Source of the DNA: Bryobacteraceae bacterium
GTDB lineage: Bacteria; Acidobacteriota; Terriglobia; Bryobacterales; Bryobacteraceae
Length of the DNA: 20,811 bases
Assembly: GCA_030039005.1 (NCBI GenBank)
Contig: JASHQT010000312.1
Location: 1 to 20,811, forward strand
Reading direction: 5' to 3'
Under the pieces are notes generated by a model. That model saw nothing but the letters and a program-made list of their open reading frames with translations, did no database searches and was not told the DNA's origin. The position numbers and the translations under genes were made by a program. Below, piece by piece: positions 7,201 to 15,809 of this stretch; position 1 is the first letter of the stretch, and the number at the start of each line of letters is the position of its first letter.

Positions 7201-8125
7201 TGCGAACGGGCAAGCTCAGGATACCGATGTCCCCGGGCAGCCAGTCTTCGGGCTTTATCCGATCGGCGGAGGGACAGTAGAGGTGGAAGGAATTGCTTTT
7301 TCGGACCTGACAAATACGAAATCCATCAGCGCCGGAACTTTGACCTTATATTATTGGAACGAATTGCAAGGGCCCTCGACGGTGTTGCTGGCTTCGGATA
7401 TGGCGACTACCGATACTTCGTTCACGCTCGGCTCTGCGATATCGGTATCGAGCGGCACCGTTGTGCAGATTGATGCCGAGGTCATGGTGGTAAGCCAAAG
7501 CGTGACAAGCGGAGTTACTGTGCCAATAAGTCGCGGAACTCACGGGACGACAAGCGCGACGCATTCGGCGCAGACGCCGGTCTATGTCCTTGCTGGAAAG
7601 ATCTTCGTGATGCCGTTCGCGCCTAACTTCTTTGGAAGTCCCGCGAGCGGCAGTTATGCCTTCCCAATTACGATTCCCGATGTTCGCATTGCGGCTGCCG
7701 AATTGTATATGACTAATTCGCGTGGCAACAGCAGCGTGGCCGCGGAATCCTTCACCGATACGACGGACTCCGGACTGCGAACGCTTTTGGGCGGGCAATT
7801 GACGATTCAAGTGGAGGGGCCACTGGCGATCCAGACGAATGCTGCGCCGCCGCTGGTCGTAGAAAGTTCGTGCTCGGTGGGAGATGTCTATGCGGTGGTG
7901 CAAGTTGCTCCGGCGGGCGCGCCCATCCTCATGCAAGTAACTCAGAACGGGCAGGTATACTGCGAACTTACCATTCCCACGGGCGCGACAGTTTCAAACG
8001 ATGTGGATGGCTTTGCACTTGGGCCGCTTGAAGCTCAAGCGATTCTCGGTTTGAACATTACCTCCGTAGTGCAAACCGCTGACACAGCGCCGGGAAGCGA
8101 TCTTACGGTCACGATTCGGATATAA
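4202..8125 (+). CDS. Giant tail hub/tip protein: lambda gpL-like iron-sulfur region fused to gpJ-like baseplate protein
   Basis: This is a 1307-aa protein. Residues 1-245 resemble the gpL / DUF2163-type hub: an N-terminal beta domain (HNVTVNGTPYLSRVLKHNLF), then four cysteines C156 (CPWNF), C185 (CGYS), C207 (TTCDYS) and C214 (SCQQRG), followed by RRFGGLEF. Lambda gpL and GTA gp13 have an equivalent cysteine set that holds an iron-sulfur cluster. Residues about 250-690 read like the gpJ/TipJ hub (LTPGDIITLTDAHEGFTRQP, ISKISPG). Residues about 755-860 form an FN3-like domain (DQTLYYAVSAVDANGAEGG). Two further short beta modules follow: about 880-945 (TTLNMVPNLYNGATVRITSG) and about 1058-1140 (VQIDAEVMVVSQ, ISRGTHGTT). 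It probably closes the tail tube and carries host-contact domains. ATG 4202 has no clear ribosome binding site. No NlpC/P60 peptidase gene separates the two halves. Confidence 0.65.
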   Translation: MTPISVLKEQEVPGTPLFLFDCTLPTGDEQSWSTHNVTVNGTPYLSRVLKHNLFELNSSPESATDGSSSVSITLANADAFLSSIERNIGWKGSALTVTFLFYDLINQAVASDTQIVFRGIANPPDQSTESTLRLSFTNRLNLQRVYLPPVPIQKLCPWNFPATAAQRQEAVSGGSLGIFSPFYQCGYSPDQPSGVGNMNGGTPYTTCDYSRDSCQQRGMFDTDDQSNITRRFGGLEFVPPSIVVRSYGAKTSQVAQTLPNQALYNDCVPLIYGTGWYTPPIAFARNDGNLTHMEVLLGMGQINGVVTVIVNNTEIPVGVSGANMTATGWYNVISYGTRNGAFNPDFSNSAGQPLGDPYGSMAFMSVVVPNWISNGTSLPVIDVLINGLELAQFDQNGNYLSNTFSNNPAWVTLDVLLRSGWSQSLLDLPSFGAVAQRCDALVPTVDVNGNSTTIARYQCNLLLTSQRSAGDIVRGIRNGSALYLSADSNGLVQLNGEDTLANQQPTQLPDSNSTEPLNGGWPAYEFSDDSTFSGIVRTSNGASSLTVSSTSTANTPNRYTVEFQDQFNDYQQDSLSLVAIDDLAITGQQVTTSLTALGLPNFDQANRAAGLQLYKSVYGNTYIQFETSVKGVGLTPGDIITLTDAHEGFTRQPFRISKISPGLNFLTAVINAQIHDDAWYTIVNSDSATLGRQPPAEVGLPRPLVGSYVDSNGVEQFGITESSIANTDGTIVENLTVSFTAPAKPQASAAGIPLMGLNPQVNTTGGTLAGDQTLYYAVSAVDANGAEGGLSFVAGASIPAGTNTNEVTLVSLSFSSAASSFNVYRGPNPTQLLLIASGVAIAGQFTDSGLTASLQGPPDPNYDHANFYWRLELQPSEQANIVSPTTIGSTTLNMVPNLYNGATVRITSGTGAGEEETVASNTATTLTVATAWSVTPDATSFFLIADSTWQFGASSNASPVSFAVPNREGVTVDVSGRAANVLNEECAYALSPLTSWTILGANGQAQDTDVPGQPVFGLYPIGGGTVEVEGIAFSDLTNTKSISAGTLTLYYWNELQGPSTVLLASDMATTDTSFTLGSAISVSSGTVVQIDAEVMVVSQSVTSGVTVPISRGTHGTTSATHSAQTPVYVLAGKIFVMPFAPNFFGSPASGSYAFPITIPDVRIAAAELYMTNSRGNSSVAAESFTDTTDSGLRTLLGGQLTIQVEGPLAIQTNAAPPLVVESSCSVGDVYAVVQVAPAGAPILMQVTQNGQVYCELTIPTGATVSNDVDGFALGPLEAQAILGLNITSVVQTADTAPGSDLTVTIRI

Positions 8126-8135
8126 ACGCGATCGT

Positions 8136-10928
8136 ATGCCGGAGACCTTGCAGAAGTTAACGCCGAACCAGGATCTGCAGTGCTATTTCTTCGAACCGTC
8201 AGCGATAGCGGCGCTCAGTTCCACCAGCGGATCGGGCTTCACGGTTTCCGGCACCTGGCGCCAGCAGTTCGATTGGGCGGTGATTGAGTGGAATCGCGAC
8301 AATACATTTGAACATCCCGCGTTCCGCTATTTGCCTGACGGCGATTTGAGCGGGCTGACACTGACTTATCAGGAGACCAGAGAAAACTGCATTCCAATTG
8401 ACTCCACGCTGTACCCGACGGTGGCTTGGAACACCCTTCGAATCTGGGCTGACCCGGGCACTGGCGAGCAAATTTATCAGATCCCGCTGTTGAGTCAAGC
8501 AACGCCGGTCGCGGGGAGTTACGCTCCGGCGAACGTGCAGTTCACCTTGAGTGGGTCGGTGACGGCCGGGGATTATGTGGGAATTGCGTTTTTGTCCGAG
8601 CACTATCCGTATCAGATGCTCGCGAACGACACATTGGAAAACGCGATTCTGAACATCGTGCAGGGGATTCAAACCTATTCTCCGACGATGTGGGCGGAGC
8701 AAAGCGGCACTACAGTCACGATTACATACGTCGGCACGGGCCGGCCTAGCGTCGCCGATAGCACTACCGGCGCGAACGGGAACACGATCGGCGCCTACAC
8801 ATATGTTTCGGGCAGCCAGACCGAGCAGTGGGATGCACCATCGCGGATGTTTTCCGGTGGCACGTCGCCGACGCAATGGCAGATCACGTTGCCGTTTGCC
8901 TCGCTTTCGGATGCAACCGTGGGGGCAGTTCCAGCCAATGCGATCCGGAAGATGCGATGGACTTATTCGGCGGCACTTCAGGCGGGGGCATTTGTCCGCA
9001 GCGAATTCCAAGTCGCGGTGTCGAATTGGACCGTGACAGGCACCGGACAGGCGTATTCAGTTGCCGGCCCGGGGAGCCAACGCATTGAGGACGATTCGTC
9101 GCAAGTACAATACACAGGTCCGTGGAATATCGAGTTTGGCAATTACTCCGGAGGATCGATTCACTGGACTTCGGGCTCGTCCACATCCTCGACCTCTTTG
9201 AGTTGCACTTACTCATTCTCACAAGGCCATTCACTCTACTTAGGGACGATGATTATCGCCAATGGGGCGGTGATTTCCGTCAGTGTGGACTCCGGAACGC
9301 CCTTAACGGTGAACCTGAACTTTCCCGGGGAGCAGGCTCTCGTCCGAACCCTGATCGGTCAGCCTGGCGCCGGCACGCACACGGTGACCGTATCATACAG
9401 CAGCGCTGTGGGCACGCTGTTCTATTTTGATTTTTTCGAAATAGCGGTTCCGACAACCAGTCTACCCACCGAGACCGCGGAACTTGATCTGACGGCAGCC
9501 ACGGATTGGGATACGCTGCATTCGCAAGCGCTCGCGCCCGAGCGAACGGCGGGGATGATCGTTTCGCTCGGATTCCAAGCGCGCGTGAATCATTACGTGG
9601 GGGCGCTATGGTTTTATGAATTAAATTGCGTGGGGCAGCAGTATGCCTCCGCGACGGTAAGCTTCTCAGGATCCCCCGATGCCAATTTGATTACGCAAAT
9701 CATCTTAGGTACCTACGGCCAGGGGTCTTCGTCGGATAACACGATCGAACATTTGAATGTGATCGGGGATACGACAGAAACACTGGCCTTGGCATTCGCT
9801 TTCCTGCTGAATAACGGATACACGGGTGTGTGGGCGCAAGCCAGCGGCAGCCAGGTCACGATCTATTCCCGCGCGATGGGCAGTGAGGGCAATGAAATCA
9901 CGATTGCGACCAGCGCCAACACGACGAACCTCACGATTACGCTCTCCGGCACGGTTTCAGTTCCCGCAACAGATGGTATCCCCGCTGCCACTACGTTCGG
10001 CGGCGGCGTGGATGGCAACTGGTATACGGATCTGGAGGTCGTGCCTCGCCTGAACCGCGCGGTGCGCGATTGGAGCCAAAGCTATTTCACGGCCCTCAAG
10101 GGCTATGGGCTCCTCATCGCCACCGCGTCATTCAGTACAGAACTCGGTAACGGCGATCCATCGGCGGCCGCGGGGATCGCGCAGGTCTATCCCGATGGCG
10201 TTTCCGTCATCGTGAGCACGCCCGCGCTGCAGACCAATTTCTCGCCCACCAGCGCGGCTTTCTGGCAGCAGGTGCATCTTGACATGGCCACCATAATGAC
10301 CGCCGCCGGCTTGACGCCCTATCTGCAGTTCGGAGAGGTGCAGTGGTGGTACTTCCCGGATGGCTCTGGGATGCCTTTCTACGACGCGTACACGACCAGC
10401 ACGTTTCAGGCCGAATATGGGCGTGCAATGGCCGTAATTGCGAGTAATACGGTGGAGCCGTCGACGGTGCCGCAGGAAGCGCAGTTTCTCCCGGGCCTCA
10501 TCGGCGCGTTTACCGCACAAATTCGCGCGTTCGTCCACGCCACTTATCCAAACTGCCTTTTTGAGGTGCTCTATCCGCCCGACGTGAACGCGTACCCGCT
10601 CACTTCGGTAATCAATTTTCCAACCAACGATTGGACTCCGGCAAATTTGAATTGTTTGAAGACGGAAAGTTTCACCTACACCGGCGAGCACAACCTGGAC
10701 TTGAGTTTCGCCTCCATGACCAACGTGAACGCGCAGGGATTTCCGCCTTCGCAACGCGCTCATCTGGTGGGCATCAGCGACCCGACGACTGCCTGGCTGA
10801 AGGAAGCGAGAATGGCCGAAGGGCTGGGTTTCGAATCCGTCGTGCTCTTCGCGCTGGATCAGCTTTGTCTGATTGGGTATTCGCTCCCGTTGTCGCGCGG
10901 CATGCGCCGCAGCACCCAACTGGGCTAA
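8136..10928 (+). CDS. Tail tip/fibre protein with repeated beta domains, glycan-binding-like domain and TIM-barrel-like C-terminus
   Basis: This 930-aa protein starts 10 bp after the hub gene. Residues 1-300 are beta-rich and not recognised beyond tail style. Two copies of a small domain are visible at about 145-225 and 507-607; both contain WAxxSGxxVTI and a later GxxGNxI motif (SGTTVTI...GANGNTIG; SGSQVTI...GSEGNEIT), resembling a domain of phage sheath and tail proteins. Residues about 308-438 look like a galactose-binding-type jelly roll (GPGSQRIEDDSSQVQYTGPW). Residues about 628-900 read as a TIM barrel related in style to glycoside hydrolases and to the GTA TIM-barrel tail protein; candidate acidic residues are E734 (FGEVQWW) and E810 (FEVLYPP). 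It could bind or trim surface polysaccharide. Catalysis is unproven. The C-terminal third has chromosome-like codon use and higher GC. Confidence 0.55.
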   Translation: MPETLQKLTPNQDLQCYFFEPSAIAALSSTSGSGFTVSGTWRQQFDWAVIEWNRDNTFEHPAFRYLPDGDLSGLTLTYQETRENCIPIDSTLYPTVAWNTLRIWADPGTGEQIYQIPLLSQATPVAGSYAPANVQFTLSGSVTAGDYVGIAFLSEHYPYQMLANDTLENAILNIVQGIQTYSPTMWAEQSGTTVTITYVGTGRPSVADSTTGANGNTIGAYTYVSGSQTEQWDAPSRMFSGGTSPTQWQITLPFASLSDATVGAVPANAIRKMRWTYSAALQAGAFVRSEFQVAVSNWTVTGTGQAYSVAGPGSQRIEDDSSQVQYTGPWNIEFGNYSGGSIHWTSGSSTSSTSLSCTYSFSQGHSLYLGTMIIANGAVISVSVDSGTPLTVNLNFPGEQALVRTLIGQPGAGTHTVTVSYSSAVGTLFYFDFFEIAVPTTSLPTETAELDLTAATDWDTLHSQALAPERTAGMIVSLGFQARVNHYVGALWFYELNCVGQQYASATVSFSGSPDANLITQIILGTYGQGSSSDNTIEHLNVIGDTTETLALAFAFLLNNGYTGVWAQASGSQVTIYSRAMGSEGNEITIATSANTTNLTITLSGTVSVPATDGIPAATTFGGGVDGNWYTDLEVVPRLNRAVRDWSQSYFTALKGYGLLIATASFSTELGNGDPSAAAGIAQVYPDGVSVIVSTPALQTNFSPTSAAFWQQVHLDMATIMTAAGLTPYLQFGEVQWWYFPDGSGMPFYDAYTTSTFQAEYGRAMAVIASNTVEPSTVPQEAQFLPGLIGAFTAQIRAFVHATYPNCLFEVLYPPDVNAYPLTSVINFPTNDWTPANLNCLKTESFTYTGEHNLDLSFASMTNVNAQGFPPSQRAHLVGISDPTTAWLKEARMAEGLGFESVVLFALDQLCLIGYSLPLSRGMRRSTQLG

Positions 10929-10974
10929 GCGCAAGCAGTGCGTCTTGGATTCGCGCTACAGTGAATTATCGGTC

Positions 10975-12228
<1,254 letters not shown>

Positions 12229-12232
12229 AGCT

Positions 12233-13405
12233 ATGCACATCGAGGAAATTCAGGCCGCCATCCGCGAAGAACATTTGGATGGCTGGTTGTTTTTTGACCA
12301 CCACCAGCGGGATCCCCTCGCTTATCGTATTCTCGGGCTGAACCTACAAGCCGTCGCCACCCGCCGCTGGTATTACTTCATCCCGGCGAATGGCGAACCG
12401 AAAGGCCTGGTCCACGCCATCGAACCTGGCGTCCTCGCGGGCCTTCCCGGCGAAATGAAGCGGTATTCCAGTTGGCCTGCGCAGTGGGAAGGCATCCAGG
12501 AATTGCTGGCCGGTTGCCGCCGGATCGCGATGCAATATTCGCCCAACTGCGCGATCCCCTACGTTTCGTTGGTCGATGGCGGGACCATCGAGCTGGTGCG
12601 CGGCGCGGGCGTCGAGATCGCAACGTCGGCCAACCTGATTCAGCTTTTCGAGTCGCGCTGGACAACTGACCAGTTCGAAATGCACATGGAAGCCGGCCGC
12701 CGCGTCGATCACGTGCGCGCGGAAGCTTTCCGCAGAATCGCCGCTGCGCTTTCAGCGGGCGAAACCATTACGGAATGGGACGTGAATCGCTTTATCCGCG
12801 AGGGCTTCGACGGATCCGGCTTGGTCACCGATCACGGCCCCATCGTCGCCGTAAATGCCCACATGTCGGACCCGCATTATGAGCCTCAGCCCAAAGCCAG
12901 CCGCGAGATCCGCCGTGGCGATGCCGTGTTGATCGACCTATGGGCCAAGCTCGACGAGCCATCGGCCGTCTATTATGACATCACCTGGACCGGTTACTGC
13001 GGCCCCACTCCGCCTGCCGCGCTCCAAAACATCTTTGAAGTCGTGCGCGACGCCCGCGACCGCGCCGTCGCGCGCGTCCAGACCGCCGTCGAGAATGGCG
13101 AAACCCTCCACGGATTCGAGGTCGACGATGCCGCCAGAACTTATATAAAGGACCGCGGCTTCGGCCAATATTTCTTCCATCGTACGGGCCACTCGATCGG
13201 CGAAGAGGTCCATGGTACCGGCGCGAACATGGACAACCTGGAGACTCACGACGAGCGCCGCATCATCGCGGGCACATGCTTCTCCGTGGAGCCCGGCGTG
13301 TACCTGCCCGAGTTCGGTATTCGTTCGGAAGTAAACGTCTACGTCGGCGAAAAACAGGCGCGAGTTACCGGCGAAATCCAGCGCAAACTGGTTACGATCG
13401 AGTGA
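12233..13405 (+). CDS. M24-family metallopeptidase (Xaa-Pro aminopeptidase-like)
   Basis: This 390-aa protein has a creatinase-like N-terminal domain (about 1-145) and a pita-bread catalytic domain. The five dinuclear-metal ligands are visible in order: D235 (LIDLWAK), D249 (YYDITW), H320 (TGHSIGEEVHG), E353 (SVEPGVY) and E366 (RSEVNVY). The family removes N-terminal residues preceding proline or cleaves related small substrates in the cytoplasm. Prolidase or Xaa-Pro aminopeptidase cannot be told apart by eye. ATG 12233 follows the ABC ATPase stop by 4 bp with a weak GGTGAAG upstream, so the two genes probably share a transcript, although no functional link is evident. Confidence 0.85.
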   Translation: MHIEEIQAAIREEHLDGWLFFDHHQRDPLAYRILGLNLQAVATRRWYYFIPANGEPKGLVHAIEPGVLAGLPGEMKRYSSWPAQWEGIQELLAGCRRIAMQYSPNCAIPYVSLVDGGTIELVRGAGVEIATSANLIQLFESRWTTDQFEMHMEAGRRVDHVRAEAFRRIAAALSAGETITEWDVNRFIREGFDGSGLVTDHGPIVAVNAHMSDPHYEPQPKASREIRRGDAVLIDLWAKLDEPSAVYYDITWTGYCGPTPPAALQNIFEVVRDARDRAVARVQTAVENGETLHGFEVDDAARTYIKDRGFGQYFFHRTGHSIGEEVHGTGANMDNLETHDERRIIAGTCFSVEPGVYLPEFGIRSEVNVYVGEKQARVTGEIQRKLVTIE

Positions 13406-13560
13406 CGTGATTTGAGCCGCCGATTTTGTGATAGGCGCTCCCCGTACCAGTCATCCAACCCCCGTCCTATCAAGCGTTTCGCTCGACTTTGCCCCCACGT
13501 CAATCGACCCGATAGAAAATTCCGATTGGACCGCGACGCGCCCTATCGATACGCTGAATC
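13406..13560. other. Intergenic region before the GAF-ANTAR gene
   Basis: This is 155 bp with no coding sequence. It holds a bulged hairpin at 13414-13440 (GAGCCGCC with GGCGCTC, 12-nt loop) shortly after the metallopeptidase stop, with no T-tract. A second weak dyad (CAATCG 13501-13506 with CGATTG 13523-13528) lies further on. The promoter of the next gene must lie here if it is not read through, but I see no convincing -35/-10 pair. Confidence 0.4.
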
Positions 13561-14313
13561 ATGGCAACCGTTCACATTATGGAGCCCGTGAGTTCCCATG
13601 TCGCGATGCTGCACCGCATCAGCAACATCGTGAGCTCGGAGTTGTCGCTCGACGAAATGCTCGGAGAGATCGTCGGACTTACCGTCCAGGTTACGGACTG
13701 CGACGCTTGTCTGGTCTACCTTTTGGATCGCGATACGGACGAAGTCGTTTTGCGCGCCTCGCAGGTGCCTCACGCGGCCGCGCTGGGGACTCTGCGCATG
13801 AAGGTCGGCGAAGGCGTTACCGGTTGGGTGGCCGAACATAAATCCGTGGTCGCGCTTTCCTCCAGTGCCGCCGCCGACGCCCGTTTCAAGCGTTTTCAAG
13901 GTTTGGTGGAAGACACCTATGAAGCTTTCCTGTCGGTGCCGCTGGTGAGCGGTGGCGACGTCATCGGTGTCATCAACGTGCATCATCGCGAAAAGCACAA
14001 TCACAGCGGAGAGGAGATTTCTCTCCTGACGTTTGTCGGCGAGCAGATGGGCGGCGCGATCTCCAAGTCCGCGCTGTCGGAAACCAACGCCCGCCTGAAG
14101 GAAGAAACGCTCGAAATGAAGCGGCAGCTGGAGACGCGCAAGCTGGTGGAGCGCGCCAAAGGCATTTTGCAGCAACGGCACAGCCTGACGGAGGAGGAGG
14201 CTTATCTGCGGCTGCGCAACGAGAGCCGCCGTCTGCGCCGTCCTATGAAGGAACTGGCCGAGGCTATCATCCTGGCCGAAGACCTGAGCCGCAAAGCCGA
14301 GTCGGCCAACTAA
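13561..14313 (+). CDS. GAF-ANTAR domain regulator (RNA-binding antiterminator)
   Basis: This 250-aa soluble protein has a GAF sensor domain at about 24-166 (LSLDEMLGEIVGLTVQV at the start, VGEGVTGWVAEHK in the middle, FLSVPLVSGGDVIGVINVHH near the end). A coiled linker follows, then an ANTAR domain at about 190-240 (RKLVERAKGILQQRHSLTEE, EAYLRLRNESRRLRRPM). ANTAR domains bind paired short hairpins in nascent RNA and prevent termination; the GAF domain presumably senses a small molecule or redox state. There is no phospho-receiver domain. The start is ATG 13561; an in-frame ATG at 13579 is possible and neither has a clear ribosome binding site. It stands alone between the metallopeptidase operon and a convergent gene, with which its stop codon overlaps. 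Its RNA target is not evident in the window. Confidence 0.88.
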   Translation: MATVHIMEPVSSHVAMLHRISNIVSSELSLDEMLGEIVGLTVQVTDCDACLVYLLDRDTDEVVLRASQVPHAAALGTLRMKVGEGVTGWVAEHKSVVALSSSAAADARFKRFQGLVEDTYEAFLSVPLVSGGDVIGVINVHHREKHNHSGEEISLLTFVGEQMGGAISKSALSETNARLKEETLEMKRQLETRKLVERAKGILQQRHSLTEEEAYLRLRNESRRLRRPMKELAEAIILAEDLSRKAESAN

Positions 14314-14732
14314 CTTTTTTCGTCGAGCGCCGCAAGCACCTTGCGCATCCGGGCGTGGGCCAATACCACGTCCGGATCGCGCTGGAGCGCATCGAAATAG
14401 CGTTTCGCGAAGCCTCTGCCGTTTTCCTCGGGCGCCAGCAAGTCCCAGGCCTGCGCGATCATCCGTTCGGGATCAATGCCCAGCGGAAAGTCCGCGGCGT
14501 CCAGCGACTCGTCAATCAGCACCACGAACTGCGACAGCTCGTGCAGCCAGGCGAACCACGGATCGTACAGTACCAGCCTCAGTAACTCCCCGCTCGACCC
14601 GATGCGCGCGATGTCGCGTTCGTAGATCGCACGCTCGGAGTCGAGCAGCGTCTTGTGCAGGCTCAACAGCCCGTTGCGCAGGTCCGTGAGCCGCTGCTTG
14701 GTGGAATCGCCGGAAGAAGGATTGGACGGCAT
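14310..14732 (-). CDS. Conserved-looking helical protein of unknown function
   Basis: This 140-aa protein is predicted to be almost entirely alpha-helical and soluble, with no cysteine, signal peptide or membrane segment. A hydrophobic and aromatic stretch, LYDPWFAWLHELSQFVVLID (about residues 55-74), stands out. I do not recognise the family. It reads leftward from ATG 14732, with a weak AGGGCG a few bases upstream, and its stop overlaps the stop of the GAF-ANTAR gene, so the two transcripts converge. It diverges from the MoxR operon across 65 bp containing a palindrome, so it may share control with that operon. Codon use and length make a real gene more likely than a shadow. Confidence 0.65.
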   Translation of the reverse strand: MPSNPSSGDSTKQRLTDLRNGLLSLHKTLLDSERAIYERDIARIGSSGELLRLVLYDPWFAWLHELSQFVVLIDESLDAADFPLGIDPERMIAQAWDLLAPEENGRGFAKRYFDALQRDPDVVLAHARMRKVLAALDEKS

Positions 14733-14741
14733 GACGCCCTG

Positions 14742-14760
14742 GTGTTATAGTACATGACAC
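14742..14760. promoter_or_regulatory. Imperfect 19-bp palindrome in a divergent promoter region
   Basis: The site reads GTGTTAT-AGTAC-ATGACAC: two 7-bp half sites (GTGTyAT) in inverted orientation, six of seven positions matching, separated by 5 bp. It lies between the divergent minus-strand gene (start 14732) and the moxR start (14798), where an operator is expected. On the minus strand it contains TACTAT/TATAAC, which could be a -10 element, with TTGCGA 16 bp upstream as a weak -35. No regulator is identified. Confidence 0.35.
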
Positions 14761-14797
14761 CTGCGTAATCGCAATCTGTCACCATTAAAATATAAAC

Positions 14798-15799
14798 GTG
14801 CAATCCGGGCCCACACTCCAGCTCGCCACCGGTCATCTCGACCAGGTGCGCCAAGAAATCGGTAAGGTCATCGTCGGACAGCAACACGTCGTTGATGGCG
14901 TGTTGATCTGCCTGCTGGCCGGAGGGCATGTGCTGCTCGAAGGCGTGCCGGGATTGGGCAAAACTACTTTGCTGCGCACGCTCGGCCGCGTATTGCACTT
15001 GAAGTATTCGCGCATCCAATTCACGCCCGACCTCATGCCCGCCGACATCGTCGGAAGCATGATCATCGAAAGCGACGATCACGGCGCCAAAGCTCTGCGC
15101 TTTCAGCCCGGCCCGATCTTCGCCAATCTGGTTTTGGCCGACGAGATCAACCGCGCGACGCCCAAAACGCAGTCGGCGCTGCTCGAAGCCATGCAGGAAC
15201 GCACCGTCACCAGCGGAACTACAACGCACGAGCTGGAAGCGCCCTTTTTGGTCATGGCGACACAGAATCCGATCGAGATGGAGGGAACCTATCCTCTTCC
15301 CGAAGCCCAGCTCGATCGCTTTCTCATGAAAATCCTCGTCTCGTATCCTTCGCGCGACGATCTGAACCGCATCGTCGAGCGCACCATCCATCGCGATGAG
15401 ACAACGCTCGAGCAGGTGGTCGACCGCGCGGCGATTATGGGCTTGCGCGCCGCTTGCCACGACGTCCTGATCGCCCCTCACGTACAGGACTTCGCCATCG
15501 ATCTCGTCATGGCCACGCAACCCGGCACGCCCAGCGCACACCAGCTCGCCAACAAATACATTCGCTATGGCAGCTCGCCGCGCGGGGCACAGGCGCTGGT
15601 GGAGTGCGCGCGCGTGCTCGCGCTGATGCGCGGCCGATTCAACGCGAGCATCGACGACATCCGCCAGATCGCGCCCGACGTGCTGCGCCATCGCATCATT
15701 CTCAACTTCGACGCTCACGCCGACGGCCAGACACCCGACACGATCCTCGGCGCCATCATCGAGAGCGTCACCTCGGCGGTCAAATCGGCGGTCAAATAA
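14798..15799 (+). CDS. moxR: MoxR-family AAA+ ATPase
   Basis: This 333-aa ATPase of the MoxR type starts at GTG 14798. Walker A is GVPGLGKT (49-56), Walker B is LVLADE (111-116) and sensor 1 lies in ATQNP (N157). The family motifs EINRATPKTQSALLEAM and GTYPLPEAQLDRF are intact, and a C-terminal helical lid follows. MoxR proteins act as chaperone-like ATPases that mature or insert cofactors into complexes together with vWA-domain partners, which is exactly the neighbourhood here: DUF58 10 bp downstream, then two vWA membrane proteins. The C-terminus ends SAVKSAVK, produced by an exact 12-bp tandem duplication just before the stop. Likely the first gene of the operon. Confidence 0.92.
   Translation: MQSGPTLQLATGHLDQVRQEIGKVIVGQQHVVDGVLICLLAGGHVLLEGVPGLGKTTLLRTLGRVLHLKYSRIQFTPDLMPADIVGSMIIESDDHGAKALRFQPGPIFANLVLADEINRATPKTQSALLEAMQERTVTSGTTTHELEAPFLVMATQNPIEMEGTYPLPEAQLDRFLMKILVSYPSRDDLNRIVERTIHRDETTLEQVVDRAAIMGLRAACHDVLIAPHVQDFAIDLVMATQPGTPSAHQLANKYIRYGSSPRGAQALVECARVLALMRGRFNASIDDIRQIAPDVLRHRIILNFDAHADGQTPDTILGAIIESVTSAVKSAVK
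15773..15796 (+). repeat. 12-bp tandem duplication at the moxR 3' end
   Basis: TCGGCGGTCAAA occurs twice in a row (15773-15784 and 15785-15796), followed at once by TAA. It is in frame and duplicates the C-terminal residues SAVK. Confidence 0.9.
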
Positions 15800-15809
15800 G
15801 AGTGTTCGA

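Noticed and set aside
8199..9011. 270-codon minus-strand open frame inside the tip-protein gene
   Set aside because: Antisense to a continuous tail protein with recognisable domains; the translation is Arg-rich and unlike a folded protein.
10128..10934. 268-codon minus-strand open frame opposite the TIM-barrel part of the tip gene
   Set aside because: Shadow frame; the sense strand has the coherent protein and the context.
10873..10974. N-terminal extension of the ABC ATPase from ATG 10873
   Set aside because: It overlaps the tail gene by over 50 bp and the added residues do not match the start of Wzt-type ATPases, which begin close to ISVQNVSKVY.
13414..13440. Intrinsic terminator after the metallopeptidase gene
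   Set aside because: The stem has a bulge and a 12-nt loop and no T-tract follows, so I do not call it a terminator.
13501..13528. Possible ANTAR-binding hairpin (CAATCG...CGATTG)
   Set aside because: The loop is 16 nt rather than a hexaloop and there is no second hairpin next to it.
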